Assembly (NCBI GenBank): GCA_945867245.1
Contig: CAMBHQ010000023.1
Coordinates: 1-9,071, forward strand
Direction of reading: 5' to 3'
DNA: 9,071 nucleotides
DNA from: an uncultured Porphyromonas sp.
GTDB lineage: Bacteria > Bacteroidota > Bacteroidia > Bacteroidales > Porphyromonadaceae
Shown in pieces: positions 1 to 7,079 of the stretch. The first letter of the stretch is position 1. Every line of letters starts with the position of its first letter. The notes below the pieces were generated by a model. That model saw nothing but the letters and a program-made list of their open reading frames with translations. It made no database searches and was not told the DNA's origin. Position numbers and translations under genes: made by a program.

Positions 1-225
<225 letters not shown>

Positions 226-1458
226 TTACTTATCGTCAGCTTCGTCCCACTCTATCTCGATGTCGTCGTCCTCGCTCTCGTCCCAGTCGAGCTCTACCTC
301 GTCGCCATCCCACTCTACATCAGCGCCCCAGTCGTCGCCATAGTGATGGTAGTCTTCGCCCTCGTCCTCATCCTCGTAGGCGGGGACTCTGAGGTCGTCG
401 TCGTCCCACTGTAGGCTCTGTATATCCATGGCCTTGTAGACGATGCTCTCTACCTGATGCTTGGTCTCTCGGCTAAGCTCCTTCCAGAGGAGGTCTTTTA
501 GCTCTACGAGGTTCATGTGTGCTGCCGAGGAGATGAAGATTACGGGCAGGCCCTCGGGGAGGTCCTGACGCAGTAGCTCCTGTAGCTCCTCGTCTATGAG
601 GTCGCACTTGGTGATGGCTAGTACCTTACGCTTGTCCGCTAGCTCGGCATTGTACTTGACTAGCTCGCCGAGGAGCAGCTCATACTCACGGGCGATATGC
701 TCGGTATCGGCAGGTATCATGAAGAGCAGTAGGGCATTGCGCTCGATATGTCTGAGGAAGCGAAGCCCTAGGCCACGTCCCTCCGAAGCGCCCTCGATAA
801 TCCCTGGTATATCGGCCATCACGAAGGAGCGGTTATCACGATACAAGACCATCCCGAGGTTGGGCTCTAGCGTCGTGAAGGGGTAGTTAGCAATCTTGGG
901 CTTGGCAGCAGTGAGTACCGAGAGGAGTGTAGACTTACCGGCATTGGGCAGACCTACCAGACCGACATCGGCCAGCATCTTGAGCTGTAGGATGACCGTA
1001 CGCTCTTGGGCGGGTTCGCCAGGCTGTGCATAGCGTGGTGCTTGGTTGGTAGAGGTCTTGAAGTGCGTGTTGCCCTTCCCCCCACGTCCGCCACGTAGCA
1101 GTATCTCTTGCTGTCCGTCCTCTTTGAGGTCCATGATAAACTCTCCGGTCTCGGCATCGTACACGACCGTCCCTACGGGCACCTCTATGACGCGGTCTTC
1201 GCCGTCGGCACCTGTCGAGCGCTTGCCACTACCACCACCGCCAGGTGTGGCTATGATGTGGCGGTCGTAGCGTAGGTGTAGTAGCGTCCAGTAGTTGCGG
1301 TTGGCACGTATATAGACGTGTCCGCCACGTCCGCCATCGCCCCCATCGGGCCCGCCTTTGGGGATATATTTCTCACGTCGGAAGTGTGTCGAGCCTCGTC
1401 CGCCCTTACCCGAGCGGCAGTAGATTTTGACGTAGTCGACGAAGTTAGATTCTGCCAT
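226..1458 (-). CDS. obg: Obg/CgtA family ribosome-associated GTPase
   Basis: A 410-residue essential-type GTPase that binds the 50S subunit and links ribosome assembly to the guanine nucleotide pool. Residues 1-160 are the glycine-rich Obg fold, with [14 protein letters not shown] at 33-46 and RGGRGGKGN at 122-130. The G domain follows: G1 GLPNAGKST 169-177, G2 FTTLEPN 194-200, G3 DIPG 216-219, G4 TKCD 283-286 (a variant of NKxD) and G5 SSA 310-312. All GTP-binding motifs are intact. Residues 351-410 form a very acidic tail, 32 Asp/Glu in 60, with tryptophans at 351, 377, 383, 392 and 404; there is no recognisable globular OCT domain. The start ATG is preceded by a purine-rich GAGAGATAAG. It lies 177 bp downstream of adk and 9 bp upstream of tgt. 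hpt-adk-obg is, to my knowledge, a conserved order in Porphyromonas and relatives. Identification is certain. Confidence 0.98.
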   Translation of the reverse strand: MAESNFVDYVKIYCRSGKGGRGSTHFRREKYIPKGGPDGGDGGRGGHVYIRANRNYWTLLHLRYDRHIIATPGGGGSGKRSTGADGEDRVIEVPVGTVVYDAETGEFIMDLKEDGQQEILLRGGRGGKGNTHFKTSTNQAPRYAQPGEPAQERTVILQLKMLADVGLVGLPNAGKSTLLSVLTAAKPKIANYPFTTLEPNLGMVLYRDNRSFVMADIPGIIEGASEGRGLGLRFLRHIERNALLLFMIPADTEHIAREYELLLGELVKYNAELADKRKVLAITKCDLIDEELQELLRQDLPEGLPVIFISSAAHMNLVELKDLLWKELSRETKHQVESIVYKAMDIQSLQWDDDDLRVPAYEDEDEGEDYHHYGDDWGADVEWDGDEVELDWDESEDDDIEIEWDEADDK

Positions 1459-1635
1459 CTTATCTCTCGTTATATATAGGAGTGGGATGCTCCTAGCATT
1501 AGTTTATAGACACGAGCTGTGCCATAGGGGAGCTAAGCAACAAACGCTCTACGCCTCTATGACACAGCCTAGTAGTGTCCCTATCGGGGGCGCACCGTTA
1601 GCCGGCGCTGGGGAGCTCTGTGTGGCTCCGGCCCT
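1459..1635. other. 177-bp adk-obg intergenic spacer, no gene seen
   Basis: No convincing open frame, tRNA or Bacteroidota -7 box (TAnnTTTG) was found here. Two small dyads are visible. One is GGAGC 1612-1616 with GCTCC 1625-1629, close behind the adk stop. The other is GACAC 1561-1565 with GTGTC 1575-1579. Neither is followed by a T run on the minus strand, so they are not good intrinsic terminators. The spacer is long compared with the neighbouring junctions (17 and 9 bp). It may hold a weak obg promoter, a processing site or an attenuator, but the sequence does not show which. Confidence 0.5.
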
Positions 1636-2208
1636 TTACTTTAGGGTATCGATAACAGCAGCGATACGCTCTGTAATCTCTGCCACAGCACCCGTACCCT
1701 GTAGGGCGTGGTGTAGACCACGCTCGGCGTAGTACTCGGCCAGAGGAGCCGTTTGTGCGTGGTAAACGCCGAGGCGCTTCTGTATGGTCTCTAGGTTGTC
1801 GTCGCTACGGCCACTATCCTGACCACGCTTGAGCAGGCGCTCTACGAGCTCCGCATCGGGTACCTGTAGGTCTAGCACAGCGTGTACAGCGGTATCGTAC
1901 TTGGCGAATAGCTCGGTGAGGGCATCGGCCTGTGGGATAGTACGTGGGAAGCCATCGAGGATAAGCCCTACCTTAGGCTTGCGCTCTGCCAGTACGGCAT
2001 CGATGAGGCCAATGATGAGTTCATCAGGTACTAGCTGACCTGCATCCATATAGCCCTTAGCAGCCTTGCCCAGCTCGGTCTCGTTCTTGATAGCAGCGCG
2101 TAGGAGGTCGCCCGTAGAGATGTGGTCGAAGCCATACTTCTCGATGAGCAGTTCGCTCTGTGTTCCCTTACCAGAGCCAGGAGCTCCGAAGATAATTACG
2201 TTCAGCAT
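1636..2208 (-). CDS. adk: adenylate kinase (short-LID type)
   Basis: Cytoplasmic enzyme catalysing ATP + AMP = 2 ADP. At 190 residues it is shorter than the roughly 215-residue enterobacterial form because the LID is reduced to a short loop (about 128-138, RGQDSGRSDDN) instead of the long, often zinc-binding domain. The P-loop GAPGSGKGT is at 8-16, the AMP-binding segment STGDLLRAA at 31-39, and the DGFPRT signature at 85-90; arginines at 37, 89, 128 and 134 fit the usual phosphate-binding set. The C-terminal helix ends AAVIDTLK. The start has only AT-rich sequence upstream, no Shine-Dalgarno, and lies 17 bp after the hpt stop, so the two are very likely on one transcript. The combination with hpt groups purine nucleotide functions. 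Nothing is broken; identification is certain. Confidence 0.98.
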   Translation of the reverse strand: MLNVIIFGAPGSGKGTQSELLIEKYGFDHISTGDLLRAAIKNETELGKAAKGYMDAGQLVPDELIIGLIDAVLAERKPKVGLILDGFPRTIPQADALTELFAKYDTAVHAVLDLQVPDAELVERLLKRGQDSGRSDDNLETIQKRLGVYHAQTAPLAEYYAERGLHHALQGTGAVAEITERIAAVIDTLK

Positions 2209-2225
2209 ATATATGTCTTATTCTT

Positions 2226-2762
2226 TTAGTCCTTGAGTTGATAGAGGTCGTTGAGCATACGTCCGTAGCCGTCGTAGTCGAGGCCGTGGCCCAGGATGAA
2301 GCGGTTCTCTATGCTCATCGCTACGTACTCTGCCTCTAGGTCGGGCGTGTGGGCCTCGGGCTTGGAGAAGAGCGCCGCTACGGCCACATCCGTAGCGCCT
2401 AACTGCAAGAAGCGCTCACGTACGCAACGCATCGTGAAGCCTGTGTCGATGAGGTCCTCCACGATGATTACCGAGCGACCCTCTAGTGGCACGTCTACGG
2501 GCATCACTTCGTTGAGCTGGCAGGTACTCTGCGTACCCGAGTAGCTGGAGTAACGCGCGAAGGCCATCTCCCAAGTCTCGTCTAGGGCAGCGGCCAGTTC
2601 GCCTGCAAACATAAAGGACCCGTTCATGATACATACCAAGAGCGGGTTCTTACCTTGATAATCTTCTTTGATACGCGCGGCCATAGCCTTTACGTGCTGA
2701 GCTATCTCCTCTGCACGAAGGTACAGCTCGAAAGTGCGTCCGTGTACGACAACTTCTTTCAT
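2226..2762 (-). CDS. hpt: hypoxanthine(-guanine) phosphoribosyltransferase
   Basis: Cytoplasmic purine-salvage enzyme that joins hypoxanthine and/or guanine to PRPP, giving IMP/GMP. The 178-residue length is normal. The PRPP motif VIIVEDLIDTGFT spans 98-110 with the paired acidic residues E102-D103. The PPi-binding segment VCIMNGSFMF is at 43-52, and the flexible active-site loop SSYSGTQST at 72-80. The purine-binding hood is ENRFILGHGLDYDGYGR at 152-168. Position 154 is Arg (codon CGC), whereas the well-studied human and E. coli enzymes have Lys there, the residue that reads the purine O6; the effect on base preference is unknown. It is the first gene after a promoter at 2803-2796 and precedes adk by 17 bp. 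A xanthine-preferring or other 6-oxopurine PRTase is possible, but the HGPRT family call is secure. Confidence 0.95.
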   Translation of the reverse strand: MKEVVVHGRTFELYLRAEEIAQHVKAMAARIKEDYQGKNPLLVCIMNGSFMFAGELAAALDETWEMAFARYSSYSGTQSTCQLNEVMPVDVPLEGRSVIIVEDLIDTGFTMRCVRERFLQLGATDVAVAALFSKPEAHTPDLEAEYVAMSIENRFILGHGLDYDGYGRMLNDLYQLKD

Positions 2763-2795
2763 TTGCCTAAACTCTATCTTTTATTGATTATCGTG

Positions 2796-2803
2796 CAAAG
2801 ATA
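2796..2803 (-). promoter_or_regulatory. predicted Bacteroidota-type -7 element for hpt
   Basis: Read on the minus strand the sequence is TATCTTTG, an exact match to the Bacteroidota primary sigma -7 consensus TAnnTTTG, in the frequent context GTATCTTTGCA. It lies 33 bp ahead of the hpt ATG, which would leave a 5' leader of roughly 25-30 nt. A -33 TTTG box is not evident at the expected distance; the upstream stretch is a purine-rich GGCGAAAAAAACG. It would drive hpt-adk and probably obg-tgt. Confidence 0.7.
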
Positions 2804-2962
2804 CGTTTTTTTCGCCGTTGCTCCGATAGGCGAGCACAGCGGGCAACGCTCTTAGGCTCTAGCGACAAGTGCGACCTCCTGTCCGAGGGGCCGTTATGCC
2901 GAGACGCCTTGGGGCTCGTGGGCCAGTCCTTAGATGCACTTTTGGTCACTAGTTAGTGTACA

Positions 2963-3010
2963 CTTGGCCACCTAATAGGCGGACGATCGTCGACCTATTA
3001 GGCGGCCAAG
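2963..3010. repeat. 48-bp near-perfect palindrome (21 of 24 pairs)
   Basis: The arms begin CTTGGCC (2963-2969) and end GGCCAAG (3004-3010), with CCTAATAGG mirrored by CCTATTAGG. The centre is an uninterrupted GACGATCGTC (2982-2991). Mismatches occur only at 2970/3003, 2980/2993 and 2981/2992. It overlaps the first two tandem units, so part of the symmetry comes from two neighbouring quasi-palindromic units facing each other. Because there is no unpaired loop and no T run, it does not look like an intrinsic terminator; it better resembles a dyad protein site or a cruciform-forming repeat. Confidence 0.8.
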
Positions 3011-3053
3011 TCTTTGCCTACTATGCGGCCAAGTGTCTGCCTAGTAGGTGGCC
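2966..3053. repeat. 19-bp inverted repeat bounding an 88-bp element
   Basis: The left arm 2966-2984 (starting GGCCACCTA) pairs with the right arm 3035-3053 (ending TAGGTGGCC) at 17 of 19 positions, enclosing 50 bp. The two mismatches are 2975/3044 and 2981/3038, the latter a possible G-U pair in RNA. This fold competes with the 48-bp palindrome for the left arm. No target-site duplication or transposase is evident. Confidence 0.65.
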
Positions 3054-3062
3054 GTCTGGAGA
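2971..3062. repeat. four contiguous 23-bp tandem repeats, CCTANTAGG-type
   Basis: Units lie at 2971-2993, 2994-3016, 3017-3039 and 3040-3062, with no spacer. Each opens with CCTANTAGG or a one-base variant (third unit CCTACTATG). Units 1 to 3 continue into GCGGMC or GCGGCC. Units 2 and 3 are nearly alike over their whole length (GCGGCCAAGT then C/G then T then T/C then TG), while units 1 and 4 diverge in their last third. The fifth base of the unit is A, T, C and G in the four copies in turn. The opening nonamer is itself a near-palindrome, so units also pair with one another in inverted orientation. The 23-bp period is not a multiple of three, which argues against coding. Function unknown; a protein-binding array or a relic of a structured mobile repeat would both fit. 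Confidence 0.8.
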
Positions 3063-3076
3063 GGAGTTGAGAACCC

Positions 3077-3120
3077 AAAAGCGGGCTATGCCACGGACAA
3101 TTCGTCCGAGCATAGCCCGC
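3077..3120 (-). terminator. intrinsic terminator of the receptor operon
   Basis: On the minus strand a stem starts with GCGGGCTATG (3120-3111) and closes with CATAGCCCGC (3090-3081), ten perfect pairs plus one more G-C (3110/3091). An inner stem CGGAC/GTCCG (3108-3104/3098-3094) follows across a small internal loop, with a five-base loop. The stem is followed directly by TTTT (3080-3077) and then GGG. It lies 63 bp beyond the receptor stop at 3183 and 274 bp before the hpt promoter, so it insulates the two operons. On the plus strand there is no T run after the stem, so it should act in one direction only. Confidence 0.85.
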
Positions 3121-3182
3121 TGTACTTGCGCCTACGAAGCGCCTAAGCGCTCGCTTATTCGGCTCTACTAAGTCTAATCATA

Positions 3183-5546
3183 TTAGAGGGTATAGCTTAG
3201 ATGCGCTTTGAAGGTCGTAGGTGCGTTGGGGAAAAACTGATTGCCCCCCAGAGCCGATATATAGGTCTTATGATTCGTAACGTTATACACATCCACACCG
3301 AAGCGCAGACCACGTGCTATATCCAACGAAGCACCCATATCGAGCAAGGCATAGGCGGGATAGGATAGACTCTGCCCTGCACGTCGCTCACTGGTATAAT
3401 TGACATTATAGTGTAGCTCGGCATTAGCAAAGCGTTTGCCTAGCTGGTAACGCCCCATACTGATTATTTGGTGCTTGGGAACACGATCTAGAGGCGCGCC
3501 AGTAGCAGCATCAGTCTGTATATATGGGTTGCTGACAATATCTCCATAGCGTGCGTCCGTAAGGCTATAGGCGAGCGACAGCTCTAGTCCCTCGCTGGGA
3601 CGTGCCGTCAGACTAAGCTCGAAGCCCTTCGAAATAATAGAGCCTATCTGAGCATAGTACCTCTGGCGCTTGGTGCTACCATCAGCCTGCACCTCGGGGA
3701 TGTTGAAGCTCTTGACCATATTGTTGAGCTTAATGTAGTACACCGAAGCGTCTGCAGTCAGCCAAGAGGCCACATCACTACGCAGACCTAGCTCCATCTG
3801 ATAGCCACTGCGAGGCTTGAAAATGCGACTATTCTTCTGCGGGGTGAAGAGCTCTCCCTGGTCGTTGATATATTTATAGACCGCATTGACGCCTTGGCGT
3901 TCGGGCTTGAATATATTGGCAAGCGAGGCGTACACACTCGTCCCCTCTATAGGGCTGTACACGAGTCCTAGGCGGTACGTTAGCGCCTTGCTCGTGATGT
4001 AGGTGAAGTCTCCCTGCTGAGGGTAGCTATAGTCCATTCCTCCGCCATTGGTGGCTACGGCACTAGCCCACTTGTAGCGGTATATATCATAGCGTAGCGC
4101 GGCCATCACCTGCCACTTACTACCCAACTCTAGGAGGTCCTGTATATAAAAGCCATGGTCCTGTGTTTCATTGGGATTGGCCTTGCTAAACTTATGCGTC
4201 ATATAGCCCATACTCCTAGGCTCTGCGACAGAAACGAGCGATTGGTCGCCAGGACCTGTAACGTCGTCATCGGCATAGCCCGTAAAGGAGGTGCGCCACA
4301 TCTGAGAGTAGTCGTAGCCTAGGCTATAGTTGTGCTTAACCTTGCCCGTATAGACATAACCATCTAGGTTAAGTTGGTTCTGGAGCATCCGTGAGCGATG
4401 GGCAAAGCGCAGAGGGTAGGTCAGTTGTACAGAGTCTAGGTCTATATAGGTACGCTTGCTACCAGTGTCGTAGTAGTAGGGATAGGGGGCATCAGTAGGG
4501 AGTGCAGACTTGTCAACCTCTTTGCTGCGGTAGCTGAGTTCTTCTGTAGAGAAGTAGTCTATGAGGTCGTCGTTGTATGAGAGCTGATTGCTCAGACGCA
4601 GTTTCTCACCGAAAGTGTGTCGCCATTTGAGCTGTGCATTCAGACCCTTGTGCCACATCTCGTCGCTCTCGTTGTTGTAGCGGGCGTCGCGTTTGATGCG
4701 TGGCTGTACCTCGCCTTTGGCGACGTATAGTGCATTGTCGCTCACTCGATAGACATCATTGCTGAGGACGGGTGGCAGGCCTGCCTCTGTACCATAGAAG
4801 TCTCGATGATAGCTCAGGCGTAGGTCTAGGGCATCATTGCTCCAATCGCCAGAGATAGTGCCATAGAGCTTCAGCCTTTTGTCCTTGGTATTGCGCCAGC
4901 CCTCACCGCCTTGATAGCTAAAGCCTGCTAGGCCATTGAGGTACTTGCTGAGCTTAGTGCCATAGCTAGTCGTATTGCGGATATGTCCGTAGCTACCGTA
5001 TTCGAGCCGAGAGCGGAAGTTCGTCTGCGCTATGGCTCGGCGGCGTGTAATGCTCAGTAGCCCACCCTCTGAGGAGTGTCCTTGTAGTACCGAGGCAGGC
5101 CCCTTGAGCACCTCTATGCTCTCTACATCGCTTAGGTCTGAGAGGGGGAAGGAGTTAATGGTCGAGCGTTCGTCTCGCATCCCATCAATGACGATAGGAG
5201 TGTAATCGAAGCCTCTCACTTGGAGCTGATAAAAAGCCCCATAAGAAGTATGAAAGCTAGCAGCAGGCACGAAGCGCAGGGCCTCTGGCACCGAGGAATA
5301 TCCATACGAGCTGAGACGCTGAGCGCTGAGCTGAGTAAGGCTTAGTGGGAGTTTGCTGAGAGGTACCTGACTGCGTGTTATTGAGGACAAGGGCTGTCGC
5401 CTCTGTGCTAGCACCTCTACACCTCGGAGGTGCTGGATGCTGTCCCCATGATGTCGTAGGTTCGTTTCGCTTGCTAGTCTCTCGGCCTGTAGTGCGCCAA
5501 CGCCTAGACTACACAGGCTAGAGACTAGTAATAGTTTCCTTTGCAT
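3183..5546 (-). CDS. TonB-dependent receptor, ferric-siderophore type
   Basis: A complete 787-residue outer-membrane receptor that would import a ligand, probably a ferric chelate, into the periplasm using TonB energy. A signal peptide is clear (MQRK, hydrophobic core LLLVSSLCSLGVGAL, likely cleavage after LQA near residue 21). VEVLAQRR at 43-50 is a plausible TonB box. The plug runs from about 65 to 170 and includes VRGFDYTPIVIDGMRDER (110-127) and IEVLKGPASVLQGHSSEGG (144-162). The rest is a 22-strand-type barrel. Late motifs YSLTDARY (660-667) and VPKHQ (689-693) match the siderophore-receptor pattern. There is no carboxypeptidase-like N-terminal domain and no SusD partner, so it is not a SusC-type receptor. 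The last residue is Leu rather than the usual Phe. AGGAAAAG (5559-5552) ahead of the start is a reasonable ribosome site. It follows the PepSY gene by 69 bp and ends before the terminator at 3120. Ligand unknown. Confidence 0.92.
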   Translation of the reverse strand: MQRKLLLVSSLCSLGVGALQAERLASETNLRHHGDSIQHLRGVEVLAQRRQPLSSITRSQVPLSKLPLSLTQLSAQRLSSYGYSSVPEALRFVPAASFHTSYGAFYQLQVRGFDYTPIVIDGMRDERSTINSFPLSDLSDVESIEVLKGPASVLQGHSSEGGLLSITRRRAIAQTNFRSRLEYGSYGHIRNTTSYGTKLSKYLNGLAGFSYQGGEGWRNTKDKRLKLYGTISGDWSNDALDLRLSYHRDFYGTEAGLPPVLSNDVYRVSDNALYVAKGEVQPRIKRDARYNNESDEMWHKGLNAQLKWRHTFGEKLRLSNQLSYNDDLIDYFSTEELSYRSKEVDKSALPTDAPYPYYYDTGSKRTYIDLDSVQLTYPLRFAHRSRMLQNQLNLDGYVYTGKVKHNYSLGYDYSQMWRTSFTGYADDDVTGPGDQSLVSVAEPRSMGYMTHKFSKANPNETQDHGFYIQDLLELGSKWQVMAALRYDIYRYKWASAVATNGGGMDYSYPQQGDFTYITSKALTYRLGLVYSPIEGTSVYASLANIFKPERQGVNAVYKYINDQGELFTPQKNSRIFKPRSGYQMELGLRSDVASWLTADASVYYIKLNNMVKSFNIPEVQADGSTKRQRYYAQIGSIISKGFELSLTARPSEGLELSLAYSLTDARYGDIVSNPYIQTDAATGAPLDRVPKHQIISMGRYQLGKRFANAELHYNVNYTSERRAGQSLSYPAYALLDMGASLDIARGLRFGVDVYNVTNHKTYISALGGNQFFPNAPTTFKAHLSYTL

Positions 5547-5551
5547 AGTTT

Positions 5552-5559
5552 CTTTTCCT
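5552..5559 (-). promoter_or_regulatory. possible ribosome binding site of the complete TonB receptor
   Basis: AGGAAAAG read on the minus strand, five bases before the ATG at 5546. It is notable because the other starts in the window have only AT- or purine-rich leaders. The 69-bp spacer it belongs to (5547-5615) is AT-rich but shows no convincing TAnnTTTG promoter. Confidence 0.45.
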
Positions 5560-5615
5560 AATGTTATGTTGTGGTTAAGATTAAATATGAGACGGTATTG
5601 TCGCTTGAGCTAAGC

Positions 5616-7067
5616 CTATCGGCGACGACGGCGACGCAGATAGCGCACACCTAGTATAAGTCCCGTAGCCGATACGAGCGCTCCGCCTACGAGACATGAT
5701 AGTACGGCTGTCCACCATAGCCACGAGTAGCGGACTAGAGGGGCGAAGGACATCGTATGCAAGCCCTGATAGAGCAAGTGATGTAGACGTTTGTTTTGGT
5801 CGTACACCTGCACCCGTGCCGTCTGTGGGTCTATATATATGCGGGTCTTGCCGCTATCACTTAGCTCTATGCGATAGACGGGCAGAGGCAAGTCGTGATG
5901 CCGGTCTATATAGTAGCTATCGTATTCTCTTAGTAGGCTCATCGTATAGGGATGCTCTAGAGTAGAGTCGAGCCAAGACCTCAGCTCATCCGCCCCTAGC
6001 TGTAGGGGGCGAGCCTGCCCAGTGCTTGTCTCTAGATGATACGAGCCCCCTGCGGTCATCAGATGTATATACCCCTGCTGACCTAGGCTACGCCACTCGA
6101 TAGACTTCACCCCTTCGTCAGCATAGCTAGACATTATAATATCCACATCGCGCAGGTAAGCCTCGGCAGGGTAGCCAAAAGTCTGCACTTGTAAAGCCTG
6201 CCTAATGCCATCCTCTCTCCTGAGCACACTCTGTGGCACCTCCTGTACAGACATCAATCCGCTGAAGATATAAGCAGAGACGGAGAGGCCAAAGACGAAG
6301 CCCAAGATATGATGCCAACGATAGTCCCACTTCTTATACGGAGTACATAGGCGTCGTCTAGAGCGATAGCCGAGCCAAAAGCCCCTAATGCCAAGCCATA
6401 CCCCCGCCAAGCACATCACAAAGCCGAGAGCAGAGACTGCCGTGATTACCCCGACCCAGAGATCGCGATGCTGGCGCAGAGAGGAGAAGTATATCCAGTG
6501 TGGGATAGCTCCTAAGTATGCCCATAGACGTGTCTCTCGTGTCGTTAGCTGAATGCCCTCGGCCGTAGCCTTGGGGACAGAGAGCTCTGTCCCCAAGGAG
6601 TCTGCGTAGTGAAAACGATAGAGGGGATATACCCTGTCTCCACGGCGGTATGGGACCCAAGTATCGACATCCATCAGCGTATCTACATACTGGATAGGCG
6701 CGTCCGAGAAGCGTTCGGCATAGGCCCGAGCTGTTTGATAGCTAGGGGCGGCTTGCCCACTACTCATCGCGGTGCCTGTGCTATCCTGCGTGCTATAGCT
6801 CAGTACATAGCCCCTCCCCGCAGGTGTGGCTCTCAGGCTAAGACTACGCAGACCCGAGGGAGGAATACTACGGAGCAGGCTGTCTAGCTCTGCTCGCCCC
6901 GAACTGTCTGCCACTACAATATCTGCCAGACCCCGCACACGCTCCACCGGCGATATACTCGGGAAGGAACGGAACAGCATCACAAAGCCAGACAAGAACC
7001 ACATCAGGAAGAGCCCACTGAGGAAAGTCCCCAGTATGCGATGGACTGATAATAGTATCTTGGTCAT
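5616..7067 (-). CDS. PepSY-TM family inner-membrane protein, putative siderophore-iron reductase
   Basis: A 483-residue protein with four predicted membrane helices at about 11-32, 204-228, 252-272 and 449-474, and large extracytoplasmic segments between helices 1-2 and 3-4. This is the layout of PepSY-associated TM proteins (PiuB-like). Family marks include VHRILGTFLSG at 8-18, PHWIYFSSLRQHRDLWVG at 189-206, WHHILGF at 251-257, and YIDPQTARVQVYDQ followed by LHHLLYQGLHTMSF in 411-441. Histidines 9, 190, 252, 253, 429, 430 and 437 sit at or near membrane faces and are candidate haem ligands by analogy. Proteins of this family are linked to reductive iron release from siderophores; that role here is inferred from its place between two receptors. 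It starts 12 bp after the upstream receptor stop and precedes the next receptor by 69 bp. The C-terminus is six arginines, consistent with a cytoplasmic end. A peptidase-inhibitor or other PepSY role is less likely. Confidence 0.85.
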   Translation of the reverse strand: MTKILLSVHRILGTFLSGLFLMWFLSGFVMLFRSFPSISPVERVRGLADIVVADSSGRAELDSLLRSIPPSGLRSLSLRATPAGRGYVLSYSTQDSTGTAMSSGQAAPSYQTARAYAERFSDAPIQYVDTLMDVDTWVPYRRGDRVYPLYRFHYADSLGTELSVPKATAEGIQLTTRETRLWAYLGAIPHWIYFSSLRQHRDLWVGVITAVSALGFVMCLAGVWLGIRGFWLGYRSRRRLCTPYKKWDYRWHHILGFVFGLSVSAYIFSGLMSVQEVPQSVLRREDGIRQALQVQTFGYPAEAYLRDVDIIMSSYADEGVKSIEWRSLGQQGYIHLMTAGGSYHLETSTGQARPLQLGADELRSWLDSTLEHPYTMSLLREYDSYYIDRHHDLPLPVYRIELSDSGKTRIYIDPQTARVQVYDQNKRLHHLLYQGLHTMSFAPLVRYSWLWWTAVLSCLVGGALVSATGLILGVRYLRRRRRR

Positions 7068-7079
7068 TGCCCCGACTAC

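Larger units (their letters stand above)
2763..3182. other. 420-bp gene-free region between hpt and the receptor operon
   Basis: This region separates the end of the iron-uptake-type operon from the start of the housekeeping operon. From low to high coordinates it holds the AT-rich hpt promoter (to about 2815) and a G+C-rich stretch at 2821-2945 in which I recognise nothing. Next come a perfect palindrome AGTGTACACT (2955-2964), the 23-bp tandem repeat cluster (2971-3062) and the receptor operon terminator (3077-3120). A small dyad AGCGC/GCGCT (3138-3142/3147-3151) sits next to the receptor stop. Open frames crossing it on the plus strand have no recognisable product and run through both the repeats and the terminator, so I do not call a gene. 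Confidence 0.75.

Noticed and set aside
1601..1632. Intrinsic terminator after adk
   Set aside because: A short stem GGAGC/GCTCC and an outer GCCGG/CCGGC exist but are poorly aligned, and no T run follows on the minus strand.
1571..1732. Plus-strand frame over the adk 3' end and the spacer
   Set aside because: It overlaps adk codons antisense and its product shows no family features.
2971..3062. CRISPR array
   Set aside because: The units are contiguous with no unique spacers, they are imperfect and only 23 bp long, and no cas gene is present.
2956..3171. Open frame on the plus strand (71 codons, GTG start) across the intergenic region
   Set aside because: It runs through the 23-bp repeats, whose period breaks the reading frame pattern, and through the terminator stem; the translation has no recognisable family.
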